From NCBI RefSeq assembly GCF_000373585.1, contig NZ_KB891962.1, forward strand, positions 124,001 to 188,000: 64,000 bases of DNA, in the 5' to 3' direction. A model generated the notes under the pieces. It was not told the origin of the DNA. It did not search any database and saw nothing but the letters and a program-made list of their open reading frames with translations. This document shows, in pieces, positions 16,928 through 25,465 of the stretch. The position numbers and the translations under genes are program-made. The stretch comes from Streptomyces sp. MspMP-M5. Its GTDB lineage: Bacteria > Actinomycetota > Actinomycetes > Streptomycetales > Streptomycetaceae. Position 1 is the first letter of the stretch. The number at the start of each line of letters is the position of its first letter.

Positions 16928-16944
16928 ACCGGCCGGCGACGCAC

Positions 16945-17011
16945 CAACGAGCGCGGCGCCCCGGATGTCCACCTCAGAAGGGGCAGGACCTCCGGGGCGC
17001 CGCGCTCGTTG
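16945..17011. terminator. Long bidirectional hairpin between convergent genes
   Basis: Perfect 21-bp arms (16945-16965 and 16991-17011; CAACGAGCGCGGCGCCCCGG plus one base) surround a 25-nt loop. It lies just after dedA and before the end of the convergent small ORF, the expected place for a two-way terminator. Confidence 0.8.
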
Positions 17012-17096
17012 ATGCCGCATGCCGAGCATGGCAGGGGTGCATCCGTCGTGCTGTACGTGTCTCTGCGTGTCTGCTGCCGCCGGCCGGCCGGCGACG

Positions 17097-17306
17097 TCAC
17101 GGCATCTGCCAGGTGTCCGGTCCGCAGTCGCGCCACTCGATGACGCCGGTGTCGTGCCAGACGAAGCGTGTGGTGGAGAATCCGGCCCGGCGCAGGATGG
17201 CCGCCACGTCGCCGGGGCGCAGCGCCCGGCCCAGATCCTGGCCGTGGAGCGTGACGCGGCGGCCGCCGGTGCACGGCGGATGCACGATGACGGGGGCGCG
17301 TTTCAT
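17097..17306 (-). CDS. Small conserved Streptomyces hypothetical protein
   Basis: 69 residues beginning MKRAPVIVHPP. It resembles short proteins common in Streptomyces that carry a GGRRVTLHGQ segment followed by a predicted helix (GDVAAILRRAG) and a Trp/Asp-rich end (VWHDTGVIEWRDCGPDTW). No known function, no signal peptide. It is convergent with dedA and faces the shared hairpin. Confidence 0.7.
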   Translation of the reverse strand: MKRAPVIVHPPCTGGRRVTLHGQDLGRALRPGDVAAILRRAGFSTTRFVWHDTGVIEWRDCGPDTWQMP

Positions 17307-17476
17307 GCCTCCAGGATGCGACGGACCGGGTCCCTCCGCATTCCGACCGCAGTCGTAGCGTCACGTACGGTGTGGGGCAGCGGCACCGCCGATCCCACGC
17401 GCTCCGCTGTCCGCATGCACAAGGGCGCCGAACGGCCGTGCATCACGGGCCCGCCCCCTGCCCCACCCGTCGGGCA

Positions 17477-19408
17477 TCACGGCCCCGCGCGCAGCCGTGA
17501 GAAGAAGGGCTGGGAGTGGGGGTCGGAGGTGCCGCGCCGCCACCAGCGGGCTTCGCCGCCGAGTGTGCGGACGGGGGCGTCGGCGCGGATGCCGCGGCGC
17601 AGGGCGGCCAGCATGGTGCGGGCGCCCACGATGAACAGCGGGTCGCCGATCAGCTTCTTGGCGACCAGGGCCTTGCGGCAGGCCCGGAGGGCGGCGGCCG
17701 GGTCGCCGTGGGCGCGTTCGATGAGCGCGCGGGCGTAGAGGATCGTCGAGTGGAGCCAGAAGTCGCAGTCGGCGTGGCGGGATTCCCAGGCGCGGCGGGC
17801 CGCGGCCCGGGCCCGGCCGGCGTCGAGCGGGGCGAGCGCGATGGCGAGCAGCGCCCAGCTGTGGGCGGGCCCGGGGCCGAACCAGGTGTCCTTGGAGGAG
17901 TGCCGGGCGGCCTCCTCCAGGCAGGCCACGGCGGTCGTGATGTCCTCGCGATAGAGCGCCAGCACGGCGTGGGCGTGCGCGATACGGGCCAGGCCGTCGG
18001 TGTCCGCGTGCATCACGGCCGCCTTCCATGCCTGGGCGAGGAGGGGTTCCGCGGCCGCGGGGGCGTTCTCCTGGGCGGCGAGGTAGCCGGCCAGCCACAG
18101 GGCGCGGGCCCGCAGGGCGGTGTCTTCCCGGGCGAGTGCCAGCAGCCGGTCCAGATGGGCGCGGCCCTCGCGGCGGAAGCCGCAGGCCGCCCACTGGAAC
18201 CACAGGGAGACCGCGATCTCCAGGGCGGCGAGCGCGTCCTCGGCGTCCAGCGGGGGCCGGGTCAGCGCCGCGTCGAGGTGGTGCTGCTCGTCCTCGACGA
18301 GGCGGACCGCGAGCTGCTGTCCGGTGCCCTGCCAGGTGATCTGGGCCTCGGCGGCGAGGGCCGCGCACGCCTGCCGGAAGCGGCGCAGGGCCCCGGCCTC
18401 GTCACCGGTCTCGCGCAGCCGGGCCCGGCCGAAGTCCCGGGCGCCGCGCGGGAGTCGGTAGCGCGGCGGCAGCCCGGCCCCGGAGTCGGCGGTGACATCG
18501 GCGTCCCGTACGCATTCGAGGACGGAGGCGGCGCGCAGACGCTCCAGCGCGGCGTCGACGGCGGATGCAGGAACGTCACTGCGGGTACAGACGCACCCCG
18601 CGAGCCAGGGATCGAAGTCCCCGGGGAGGACCGAGAGGCAGTCCCAGACCCGGCGGTCGAGCGGGGAGCAGAGGGCGTAGCCGGCGGCGTGCGCGGCGTG
18701 CAGCGAGGTATGACGGGTGGTGGGGGAGGGCCCGGAGTAGTGCAACGGGCCCTCCAGGTCCAGCCGGGCGGCCAGTTGGGACAAGGTCATCCGGTCCAGT
18801 TGCCGGGCGGCCAGCCCGATGGCGAGTGGGCAGCCCTCCAGGGCCCGGCACACCGCGACCAGCAGTTCCGGGGCGGCGGGGCCGGTGCGTGCCGCCAGGA
18901 GTTCCACGGCCGGTCCGGCGATGCCCTCGCCGAGGGTCACCGGCAGCGGGGCGAGGGCGAGGATCCGTTCGCCGGGTAGTCCCAAAGGGCGGCGGGCGGT
19001 GGCGACGATCCGCAGGGCCGGTTCGGTCCGCAGCAGGCCCCGGACCAGGGCCGCGCAGGCGTCGAGCAGCGGGTCACAGTCGTCGAGGAGGAGGATCGTG
19101 CGGTGGGTGCGGCAGTGGCCGGCGAGGTCCTCGACGGTGCTCGGCGCGGGGAGGCCGGCGGCGCGGCGGAGGGCGCCGGGCAGGTCGTCCGCGGTCAGCC
19201 CGTCCCAGCAGGCGATCCGGAGGACGGCGCCGGGGCGGTCGGCGGTGTGTTCCTCGAGGACGGCCCGGGCCAGCAGGCTCTTGCCCACTCCGGCCGGCCC
19301 CGTCAGCGTGACCGGCGCGGCCCGGTCCAGCAGCCCGGCCAGCTGCTCGTGCTCGACCGCCCGCCCCACTACGCCGGGCAGCGGCCCGTGATCGGCCCAC
19401 GCGGTCAT
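17477..19408 (-). CDS. AfsR-like STAND ATPase without DNA-binding domain
   Basis: 643 residues. The Walker A is GPAGVGKS (near 38-45) and Walker B is ILLLDDCD (near 105). The NB-ARC-like middle holds a sensor Arg in VATARRPLGLPGER, and the second half is Ala-rich helical repeats of TPR type (residues 330-610). AfsR/SARP and LuxR-type STAND regulators share this ATPase-plus-repeats core but add an N- or C-terminal DNA-binding domain. None is visible here. It may signal by oligomerising with another protein. It stands alone with no operon partner. Confidence 0.8.
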   Translation of the reverse strand: MTAWADHGPLPGVVGRAVEHEQLAGLLDRAAPVTLTGPAGVGKSLLARAVLEEHTADRPGAVLRIACWDGLTADDLPGALRRAAGLPAPSTVEDLAGHCRTHRTILLLDDCDPLLDACAALVRGLLRTEPALRIVATARRPLGLPGERILALAPLPVTLGEGIAGPAVELLAARTGPAAPELLVAVCRALEGCPLAIGLAARQLDRMTLSQLAARLDLEGPLHYSGPSPTTRHTSLHAAHAAGYALCSPLDRRVWDCLSVLPGDFDPWLAGCVCTRSDVPASAVDAALERLRAASVLECVRDADVTADSGAGLPPRYRLPRGARDFGRARLRETGDEAGALRRFRQACAALAAEAQITWQGTGQQLAVRLVEDEQHHLDAALTRPPLDAEDALAALEIAVSLWFQWAACGFRREGRAHLDRLLALAREDTALRARALWLAGYLAAQENAPAAAEPLLAQAWKAAVMHADTDGLARIAHAHAVLALYREDITTAVACLEEAARHSSKDTWFGPGPAHSWALLAIALAPLDAGRARAAARRAWESRHADCDFWLHSTILYARALIERAHGDPAAALRACRKALVAKKLIGDPLFIVGARTMLAALRRGIRADAPVRTLGGEARWWRRGTSDPHSQPFFSRLRAGP

Positions 19409-19713
19409 CGGTCATCCCCAACCACGGCACAGTGCCGCGCACTTCCCTAGGAGCGACCCACGATGCCAGAACCGACCGCCGGGTAAACAGCGGACGGGGT
19501 TCACCGTTAGGGGGAAACCTGCTCGGCGGCTTTGACGTGGCGTTTCGTCTTGGTGCTGATACAGAACGGTAAACCCCAGGTCACGAAGGCGGGGGCGGCG
19601 TCGGGCAGCCGTGGGACCGATCTTAGAGTTATGGCTTTCGACCGGATTCGCGGTGGCACCGTGGTGTCCCGCCCGGCCCCACGTGCCTGCAAGTGCCTGA
19701 GGAGATCGTTCCG
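19409..19713. other. Intergenic region between divergent genes
   Basis: About 305 bp upstream of both the STAND ATPase (minus) and the lipoprotein esterase (plus). No gene recognised. Promoters for both are expected here, but I see no clear consensus boxes. Confidence 0.4.
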
Positions 19714-20727
19714 ATGAAGTCCGTGCGCGTCCGAGCTGCGGTGAGCGTGGTGGCCCTGGGGCTGCTGGCCGGGTGCGGCGGGCCGCAGCAGGACGTGGTG
19801 GACGCCTCGAACGTGCCGCGGCTGCGGGCCCACGCCGCGGACGCGGTCAACGGGCGGCCGCGCACCGTGATGCCGCAGGGGCCGCGCTCGGTGTTCACCA
19901 CGTATCGCACGACGGGCGACGACGGCAGCCAGGTGGTGCACACCAAGTGGCACGGCCGGGCGTCCGGCTACACCGGCGACGTCTGGGCCTGGGTGCCGCC
20001 GCAGTACAACCAGGCCAGGTACGCCCGGAGCGGCTTCCCGGTGCTGATCGCGCTGCCCGGGGCCTGGGGGTACCCGTCCAACTACTGGGCGGATGCGCCG
20101 TTCGCGCTGGAGGAGCGGCTCGCGGAGTGGTCGAAGGAGGGCAAGACGCTGCCGTTCATCCTCGTGATGCCGGTGCTCAACCCCCGCAAGACCTACTACG
20201 ACGGCAGCGATATCCCGGGGCAGCCCAGGATGGGGAGCTGGCTGACCAGGGACATGCCGGCGTTCGCCCGGGCCAACTTCCGCACGTATGCGTCACGGGA
20301 CGGCTGGGGCTTCATGGGCTCGTCGTCGGGCGGGTTCGCGGCGCTGAAGGCGGTGCTCAAGGAGCCGCAGCGGTTCAAGGCGGCGATCGTCAACGGTCCC
20401 GACACGGCTCCGGACTCGCCGCTGTGGAAGGGACATGCGGCAGAGAAGCTCGCCAACGATCCGCGGCATCTGGCGCGGCAGTTGACGGCGCGCGGCGGGC
20501 CGCAGGTCTACCTGGCCTTCGAGCTCGGCAGCAAGGAGGACGCGGTGCCCGATGTGAAGCGGTTCGTCAGCGGGTACACCGACGGGGCCCGTGGGCCGAT
20601 CCACTCCACGCTCTTCGAAATACCGGATGGTGTGCACAGTGGGCACACCTACATCAAGCGGATGCCCGAGTCGCTGCACTGGATCAGCGAGCAGATGCAG
20701 GGGCCGGTGGCGGCGCCCTCGGTCTGA
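19714..20727 (+). CDS. Lipoprotein esterase, Esterase D/antigen 85-like alpha/beta hydrolase
   Basis: 337 residues from ATG 19714, preceded by GAGGAG; an in-frame ATG at 19693 lies upstream of that site. The N-terminus has a lipobox (VVALGLLAGCGG), so the protein is likely lipid-anchored outside the membrane. The fold is that of esterase D/mycolyltransferases: LIALPGAWGYPSNYW, nucleophile in GFMGSSSGGFAALK, and a C-terminal His in GVHSGHTYIKRMPESLHW. The acidic triad member is probably in ELGSKEDAVPD. Substrates of such enzymes range from short acyl esters to cell-envelope glycolipids; this one is unassigned. Confidence 0.85.
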   Translation: MKSVRVRAAVSVVALGLLAGCGGPQQDVVDASNVPRLRAHAADAVNGRPRTVMPQGPRSVFTTYRTTGDDGSQVVHTKWHGRASGYTGDVWAWVPPQYNQARYARSGFPVLIALPGAWGYPSNYWADAPFALEERLAEWSKEGKTLPFILVMPVLNPRKTYYDGSDIPGQPRMGSWLTRDMPAFARANFRTYASRDGWGFMGSSSGGFAALKAVLKEPQRFKAAIVNGPDTAPDSPLWKGHAAEKLANDPRHLARQLTARGGPQVYLAFELGSKEDAVPDVKRFVSGYTDGARGPIHSTLFEIPDGVHSGHTYIKRMPESLHWISEQMQGPVAAPSV

Positions 20728-20754
20728 GGGATGAGCGTCTGAGGGATGAGCGTC
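20725..20754. repeat. Tandem 15-bp duplication over the stop codon
   Basis: TGAGGGATGAGCGTC occurs twice in a row. The first copy contains the esterase stop TGA. It is a simple slippage duplication with no visible function. Confidence 0.6.
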
Positions 20755-21418
20755 TGGCGGTCCGTCGGCGGCGAGTTGGCGGTGCGTCTCGGACAATCTC
20801 GTGCCGCCGAGGGTGCTCCGTGAGCCGCGTTCGACCGGCCGGGAACGGTCCGCGCAGGGCCGAGTGGCCGCCGGACGCGGCCTGTTGACGCCGCCGACCG
20901 CCGGTCGATGGCGGGGTGTTCGGCGGCGTCTTCCGGTGTGCGGCGGTGGGGTGATCGAGCTGCGTGGCACCCGGTGCCACCGATCCGGCCTGCGGATTCG
21001 TGGTGCGTTGCGTTCGTTGGCGCGCCGTTCGGAGTGCTAGCGGGTCGTCAGGAAGCGGCCCGACTCCTTGCGTCCCGGAGCCGTGCCGGGAGCCAATAGC
21101 CCCATAGGGGGCCTTTGTTGAATCTCCGTCAGGTGCCAGAACGTTACGGATCGCTGTTGGACTTGAGTCGATGGCGTGATGCTAAGATCATCGCACTTGC
21201 CAACCGGGTAGTCACCTGCTATGGCAAAAGGGAATTCCGCGCATTGGCCTGAGAAAATCGCCACCCCGGGGAGAGGTATGCCGTTAACCGGGCCCTCAGA
21301 GGCTTTCTGGCAGGCGACTTTGCGCGGCCGATCGTCTATTGTCTGGGGCCGTGCGTGATCATCCACACGGCAGCCGGGCATACGGCACCTGGTGGCTTCG
21401 TCCTCCGAAGAGAGACCT
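20755..21418. promoter_or_regulatory. Long leader/promoter region of the conservon operon
   Basis: About 660 bp without a gene. The last 300 bp are less GC-rich than the rest and hold AT-rich blocks such as GATGCTAAGATCATC near 21178-21192, which contains a -10-like TAAGAT. An inverted repeat TTGCCA/TGGCAA is at 21197-21227 (19-bp spacer). A promoter with regulator sites for cvnA is likely. The exact boxes are not certain. Confidence 0.4.
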
Positions 21419-22633
21419 ATGACGCAATATTTTCAGGATCCAGCGCTGTGGGCCTTGGTCGCTGGTACACCTGTCGCCGCTACCGCGATTATTCGTGGCC
21501 GGAAGAAGATCTCGGAGCTGAGCAAAGAAAAGCTTGAGCTGAAACAGCACTACGCGCAGCTGGAAGAGCACTACGCGGAGGCCGTGGAGGAGGCCAAGGA
21601 CCGCGCCGAGGAATCCACCAAGAACACCCTCAAGACTGCCATGCGGACGCTTCAGGGTCTGGCGAGCGAGCAGCAGCTGGCGATCTCCAAACTCCAGGAC
21701 GCCTACGGCGAGCATAAGATCCTGCAGGATCTGCTCGATATCGACCACATGAACTCGCAGTTCGCACGACGGGCCCAGTCCATCGCCGTGCTCTGTGACG
21801 GATGGCTCGGTCGGCGTCGTAACGACGCCTCGCTCTACGACGTGGTCCGCAGTGCAAAGGGCCGTATCCGGCACTTCACCCGCGTCGAGATCCGCTCGCA
21901 GAGCAATTTCGCCATCGTCAGCCGCGCCGTGGAACCGGTGGCGCTGGTCCTCGCCGAATTGCTGGACAACGCCACCAGTTATTCCGCGCCGGAGACGGTG
22001 ATCGAGATCAATATCCGCCCGGTACCCAAGGGCGTGTGCATCGTCGTGGACGACGCCGGTGTCGGCATGAACGAGGAGGAGAAGGCACGGGCCGGCCAGC
22101 TGCTTTCCAGCGGTAATTCCGCGAGTGTTTCCAGCCTCGGCAATCCGCCGCAGTTCGGCTTCACCGTCATCGGTGTGCTGGCCGCCCGCTACGGCTTCAC
22201 GGTCTCGGTCGACTCCACCTCGCCGTACGGCGGTGTGCGCGCGGTCGTCCTGCTCCCCGACGAGTTGCTCACGTCCCTGCGCGAACCCGAGGAGGGTCCT
22301 GCCGTGGCCGCGTCCGCCCCGTTGCCGCCCGAGAATCCTCCTGGTCAGCAGGGCCTTCCGACACCGGGCAGGCATCGGGCGCCGGCCCCTCCGCCGGGCT
22401 TCGGCGCCCCGGACGCCGACGCTCCGGACGTCGCCGAGACGACCGCCGGCGGGCTGCCGAAGCGCCGCCGCCGCGGAGCGATATCGATCGTGCCGCCGGC
22501 GGACGAGGGCACCCCCACTCCTCCGGCCCGCGACAGCGCCCGGACGGCGTCCGCCCTGGGCGCATTCCAGCGCGGTACGCAATCGGGCCGTCGTTCCACC
22601 CAAGCAAGCAGTGAAGGGCATGAGGTTCCGTGA
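21419..22633 (+). CDS. cvnA: Conservon sensor-like histidine kinase CvnA
   Basis: 404 residues. ATG 21419 is the start shared by family members (MTQYFQDPALWAL). A short hydrophobic N-terminal helix is followed by a coiled coil (residues 30-90) and a GHKL ATPase: N-box LAELLDNATSYSAPE, G1 VDDAGVGM, later FGFTVIGVLAARYG. No extracellular sensor or HAMP domain is present, so it is the short CvnA form. The tail is Pro-rich. In conservons, CvnA with B, C and D forms a membrane-associated complex likened to a eukaryotic G-protein receptor system. It overlaps cvnB by 4 bp. Confidence 0.93.
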   Translation: MTQYFQDPALWALVAGTPVAATAIIRGRKKISELSKEKLELKQHYAQLEEHYAEAVEEAKDRAEESTKNTLKTAMRTLQGLASEQQLAISKLQDAYGEHKILQDLLDIDHMNSQFARRAQSIAVLCDGWLGRRRNDASLYDVVRSAKGRIRHFTRVEIRSQSNFAIVSRAVEPVALVLAELLDNATSYSAPETVIEINIRPVPKGVCIVVDDAGVGMNEEEKARAGQLLSSGNSASVSSLGNPPQFGFTVIGVLAARYGFTVSVDSTSPYGGVRAVVLLPDELLTSLREPEEGPAVAASAPLPPENPPGQQGLPTPGRHRAPAPPPGFGAPDADAPDVAETTAGGLPKRRRRGAISIVPPADEGTPTPPARDSARTASALGAFQRGTQSGRRSTQASSEGHEVP

Positions 22634-23043
22634 ACTACGATCTGTCGTGGATGCTTGACAGTGCTCTGGAATTGCCTGAAGCGCAGCATGCCATCCTCGT
22701 CTCCGCCGACGGTCTGCTCATGGCCCGTTCGAAGGAGGTGGGCCGGGACCACGCCGACACGGTGGCCGCCGCGATGAGCGGTATGCAGTCGCTGAGCCGT
22801 ACGGTCGCCGATTTCTGCAACAGCACCGGTCCCGCGGTGCGCCCGCAGTGGCGGCAGACGCTGGTGGAATTCGACCACGGCTGGGTCTTTCTCATCTCGG
22901 CCGGTGAGGGCGCCTATCTCGCGGTCTCGGCATCGCCCGATGTCGACATGGCGGAAATCACGTTCCGGATGCAGCAGTTGGTCAGTCAGCTCGGCAAGGC
23001 GCTGACCAGCCCGCCGCGCGAGAGGGCCGATATCCAACCATGA
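22630..23043 (+). CDS. cvnB: Roadblock/LC7 protein CvnB
   Basis: 137 residues. GTG 22630 overlaps the cvnA stop (GTGA). The roadblock/LC7 fold is evident: LPEAQHAILVSADGLLMARS, then a helix AAAMSGMQSLSRTVADF, and strand VFLISAGEGAYLAVSAS. These are dimeric platforms that bind the small GTPase partner, here CvnD, and link it to CvnA. It overlaps cvnC by 4 bp (ATGA), consistent with stoichiometric translation. Confidence 0.93.
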   Translation: MNYDLSWMLDSALELPEAQHAILVSADGLLMARSKEVGRDHADTVAAAMSGMQSLSRTVADFCNSTGPAVRPQWRQTLVEFDHGWVFLISAGEGAYLAVSASPDVDMAEITFRMQQLVSQLGKALTSPPRERADIQP

Positions 23044-23420
23044 CGACCGATGACGAGCCGGAGCTGGTACACGAAGCAGCGGAATTAGTACGGCCGTACG
23101 TCATCACCAACGGCCGGGACCTTGTCGACGACAGCACGTTCACGTTGCTGACACTGGTCACCGTCGCTCAGGATCCGCCCCGGACCCAACCGCTCGACCC
23201 GGAGAAGCAGCGCCTGTTGGAGCTGTGCGCCGGGGGTTTTCTGTCGATCGCCGAGATAGCCGGGCACACCGGGCTGCCGGTGGGTGTCGCAAAGATTCTG
23301 GTGTGTGATCTCACGGAGGAGGGCCATCTCTATGTGCGCGCGCCCATCCCCAGCGCTCAGCTTGTCGAACGGCAAATCCTGGAGGAGGTGCTGAATGGGC
23401 TCCAGGCTCGCTTTGGATGA
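23040..23420 (+). CDS. cvnC: DUF742 protein CvnC, with TTA codon
   Basis: 126 residues, DUF742, predicted winged-helix fold: LELCAGGFLSIAEIAGHTGLPVG matches the signature, followed by ILVCDLTEEGHLYVRAP. Conservon C proteins are thought to bridge the B/D complex. Codon 16 is TTA (23085-23087), so full translation of this operon segment should depend on the bldA leucyl tRNA, tying it to development. The end overlaps cvnD by 26 bp in another frame. Confidence 0.92.
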   Translation: MTTDDEPELVHEAAELVRPYVITNGRDLVDDSTFTLLTLVTVAQDPPRTQPLDPEKQRLLELCAGGFLSIAEIAGHTGLPVGVAKILVCDLTEEGHLYVRAPIPSAQLVERQILEEVLNGLQARFG

Positions 23421-23985
23421 CGGTGTGTACCTGCGGAATTCGGTGCAGACCGCGGCCAAGATCCTCGTCGTCGGGCACTTCGCCGTGGGGAAGACCACGT
23501 TCATCGGAACCATGTCGGAGATTCCGCCGCTGCGCACCGAAGAGGTGATGACGCAGGCCAGCGCGGGCATCGACGATCTGCGGGCGGTGCCGGGGAAGAC
23601 CACGACGACGGTCGCCATGGACTTCGGGCGGCTGACGCTGAGCGAACGGCTGGTGCTGTACCTGTTCGGAACTCCCGGCCAGCAGCGTTTCGTTCAGGTG
23701 TGGGAGGACATGACGCGTGGGGCGCTGGGGGCGCTGATCCTGGTCGATCCGCAGCGTCTCGAGGAGTCCTTTCCTGTCATGGACCTGGTGGAACACTACG
23801 GCATCCCGTACGCCATCGCCGTGAACCGCTTCGACGGGACTCCGGAGCATTCGCTGGACGAGATCCGGGAGGCGCTCGACCTCCTTCCGGAGACACCGGT
23901 CGTCAACTGCGATGCGCGTGACCAGAAATCGTCGGCGGATTCTCTGATCACGCTGGTCCGCTATCTGCAGTCCCGCCTCAACTAG
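23395..23985 (+). CDS. cvnD: Small GTPase CvnD
   Basis: 196 residues. The P-loop is GHFAVGKTT (27-35) and G3 is FGTPGQQRF, with Gln-Gln in place of the usual signature. G4 reads VNRFDG rather than NKxD, as is usual for these MglA-like bacterial GTPases. It is the G-protein-like member of the conservon, switching between nucleotide states on the CvnA/B complex. It is followed 10 bp later by the first P450. Confidence 0.93.
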   Translation: MGSRLALDDGVYLRNSVQTAAKILVVGHFAVGKTTFIGTMSEIPPLRTEEVMTQASAGIDDLRAVPGKTTTTVAMDFGRLTLSERLVLYLFGTPGQQRFVQVWEDMTRGALGALILVDPQRLEESFPVMDLVEHYGIPYAIAVNRFDGTPEHSLDEIREALDLLPETPVVNCDARDQKSSADSLITLVRYLQSRLN

Positions 23986-23995
23986 GAGTGCCCCC

Positions 23996-25360
23996 ATGCA
24001 ATCTCATCCGGAATTCCAGACTCCGCCACCGGGTTGCCCCGCCCATGCCGATGGCATGCGAACGTCCCTGCACGGCCCGGAATTCGCCGCCGCGCCGCAC
24101 GCGGTCTACGAGCGGCTGCGGCAGTACGGCCCGAGCGCACCGGTCGAACTCGCCCCCGGGGTGGAGGCCGAACTCGTCACGGACTACGCGACGGCGCTGC
24201 AGGTGCTGCAGAACCCGGACGTCTTCGCGCGTGACTCCCGCCGCTGGCGGGCGCTCAACGAGGGCCGGGTGCCGCTCGACAGCCCGGTGCTGCCGATGAT
24301 GATGTACCGGCCGAACGCCCTCTTCTCCGACGGCGCCGAGCACATGCGGCTGCGGCAGTCGGTCACCGCGAGTCTGGCCAAGGTGGACACCCACCGGCTG
24401 GGCCGCCATGTCGGCCGCGTCGCCGCGTACCTCGTCGGCCAGTTCAGCAGCCGCGGCCGGGTCGACCTGGTCGCCGACTACGCCCAGCTCCTGCCGCTGC
24501 TGGTCTTCAACGACCTCTTCGGCTGCCCGGAGGAGATAGGCGACCGCCTCGTCTTCGGGATATCCGGCATCTTCGACGGGGTCGAGGCGGAGAAGGCCAA
24601 CGAGGTGCTGACCGAGGCGCTGAGGGAGCTGGTCGCCCTCAAGCGGCGCTCGCCGGGCGACGATGTGACCTCCTGGCTGACGCAGCATCCGTCCGGGCTC
24701 TCCGACGAGGAGATGGTCCACCAGCTCGTCACGCTGATCGCGGCGGGCACCGAGCCCACCCAGAACATCATCACCAGCGCCCTCCTGCTGCTGCTGTCCG
24801 ACGAGCGGTACGCCGGGGACCACAACACGGCCGGTCTGCTGGTCGACGACGCCATCAACGACGTGCTGTGGAACAGCGCTCCGATCGCCAACTACGGTGT
24901 GCACTACCCCGTGCGCGAGGTCGAGATCGGCGGGGCCAAGCTCGCCGCGGGGGACCCCGTGGTGATCAGCTTCGCGGCCGCCAACACCGACCCCGCACTC
25001 TCGACGGGCCGTCAGATGCTCAGCAAGCGCGCCCATCTGGCCTGGGGTGCGGGCCCGCACGCCTGCCCGGCGAAGGACCCCGCGACCCTGGTCGCCAACC
25101 TCGCCATCGAGAAGCTGCTCAATTCCCTGCCGGACATCGAACTCGCTTTGCCGACGGAGAGTCTGACCTGGCGGCCCGGCCCATTCCACCGTGCGCTCGA
25201 AGCGCTGCCCGCGCGATTTACTCCGGTCCGGCCGGAGCGGCGTTCGCCCGATTCCTCCGCATGGGGTCAGAGTGCGCCCGAGAATGCCCCGGCGCCGGGG
25301 AAGAGTGGGGCGCAAAAGGGCAAGTGGTGGAGTTCATTCCTGTCCTGGTGGAAGGTGTGA
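23996..25360 (+). CDS. cvnE: Conservon cytochrome P450 (CYP157-like), lacks ExxR
   Basis: 454 residues. The heme ligand is C357 in WGAGPHACPAKDPA and the I-helix is LIAAGTEPT (247-255), so the fold is P450. The K-helix ExxR, nearly universal in P450s, is absent: the equivalent position reads NDVLWN (288-293). CYP157-type P450s of Streptomyces conservons are known for such altered motifs, so this is probably that family rather than decay. The C-terminus has a Pro/Ser-rich linker and a Trp-rich basic tail (KGKWWSSFLSWWKV) that could bind membrane. Substrate unknown. Confidence 0.88.
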   Translation: MQSHPEFQTPPPGCPAHADGMRTSLHGPEFAAAPHAVYERLRQYGPSAPVELAPGVEAELVTDYATALQVLQNPDVFARDSRRWRALNEGRVPLDSPVLPMMMYRPNALFSDGAEHMRLRQSVTASLAKVDTHRLGRHVGRVAAYLVGQFSSRGRVDLVADYAQLLPLLVFNDLFGCPEEIGDRLVFGISGIFDGVEAEKANEVLTEALRELVALKRRSPGDDVTSWLTQHPSGLSDEEMVHQLVTLIAAGTEPTQNIITSALLLLLSDERYAGDHNTAGLLVDDAINDVLWNSAPIANYGVHYPVREVEIGGAKLAAGDPVVISFAAANTDPALSTGRQMLSKRAHLAWGAGPHACPAKDPATLVANLAIEKLLNSLPDIELALPTESLTWRPGPFHRALEALPARFTPVRPERRSPDSSAWGQSAPENAPAPGKSGAQKGKWWSSFLSWWKV

Positions 25361-25465
25361 TCTTTACGGCAGACTTAATGCGGCCGCGGTGCGTAAACGT
25401 TCAAGTGCGTGGGTAGTCAGGGCTGGTCCATCGGTTCTGGTGTCTTGAACGAAGGAGTTACCGCG

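Noticed and set aside
20801-21040. Short plus-strand frame before the conservon
   Set aside because: Arg-rich, no ribosome site and no family resemblance.
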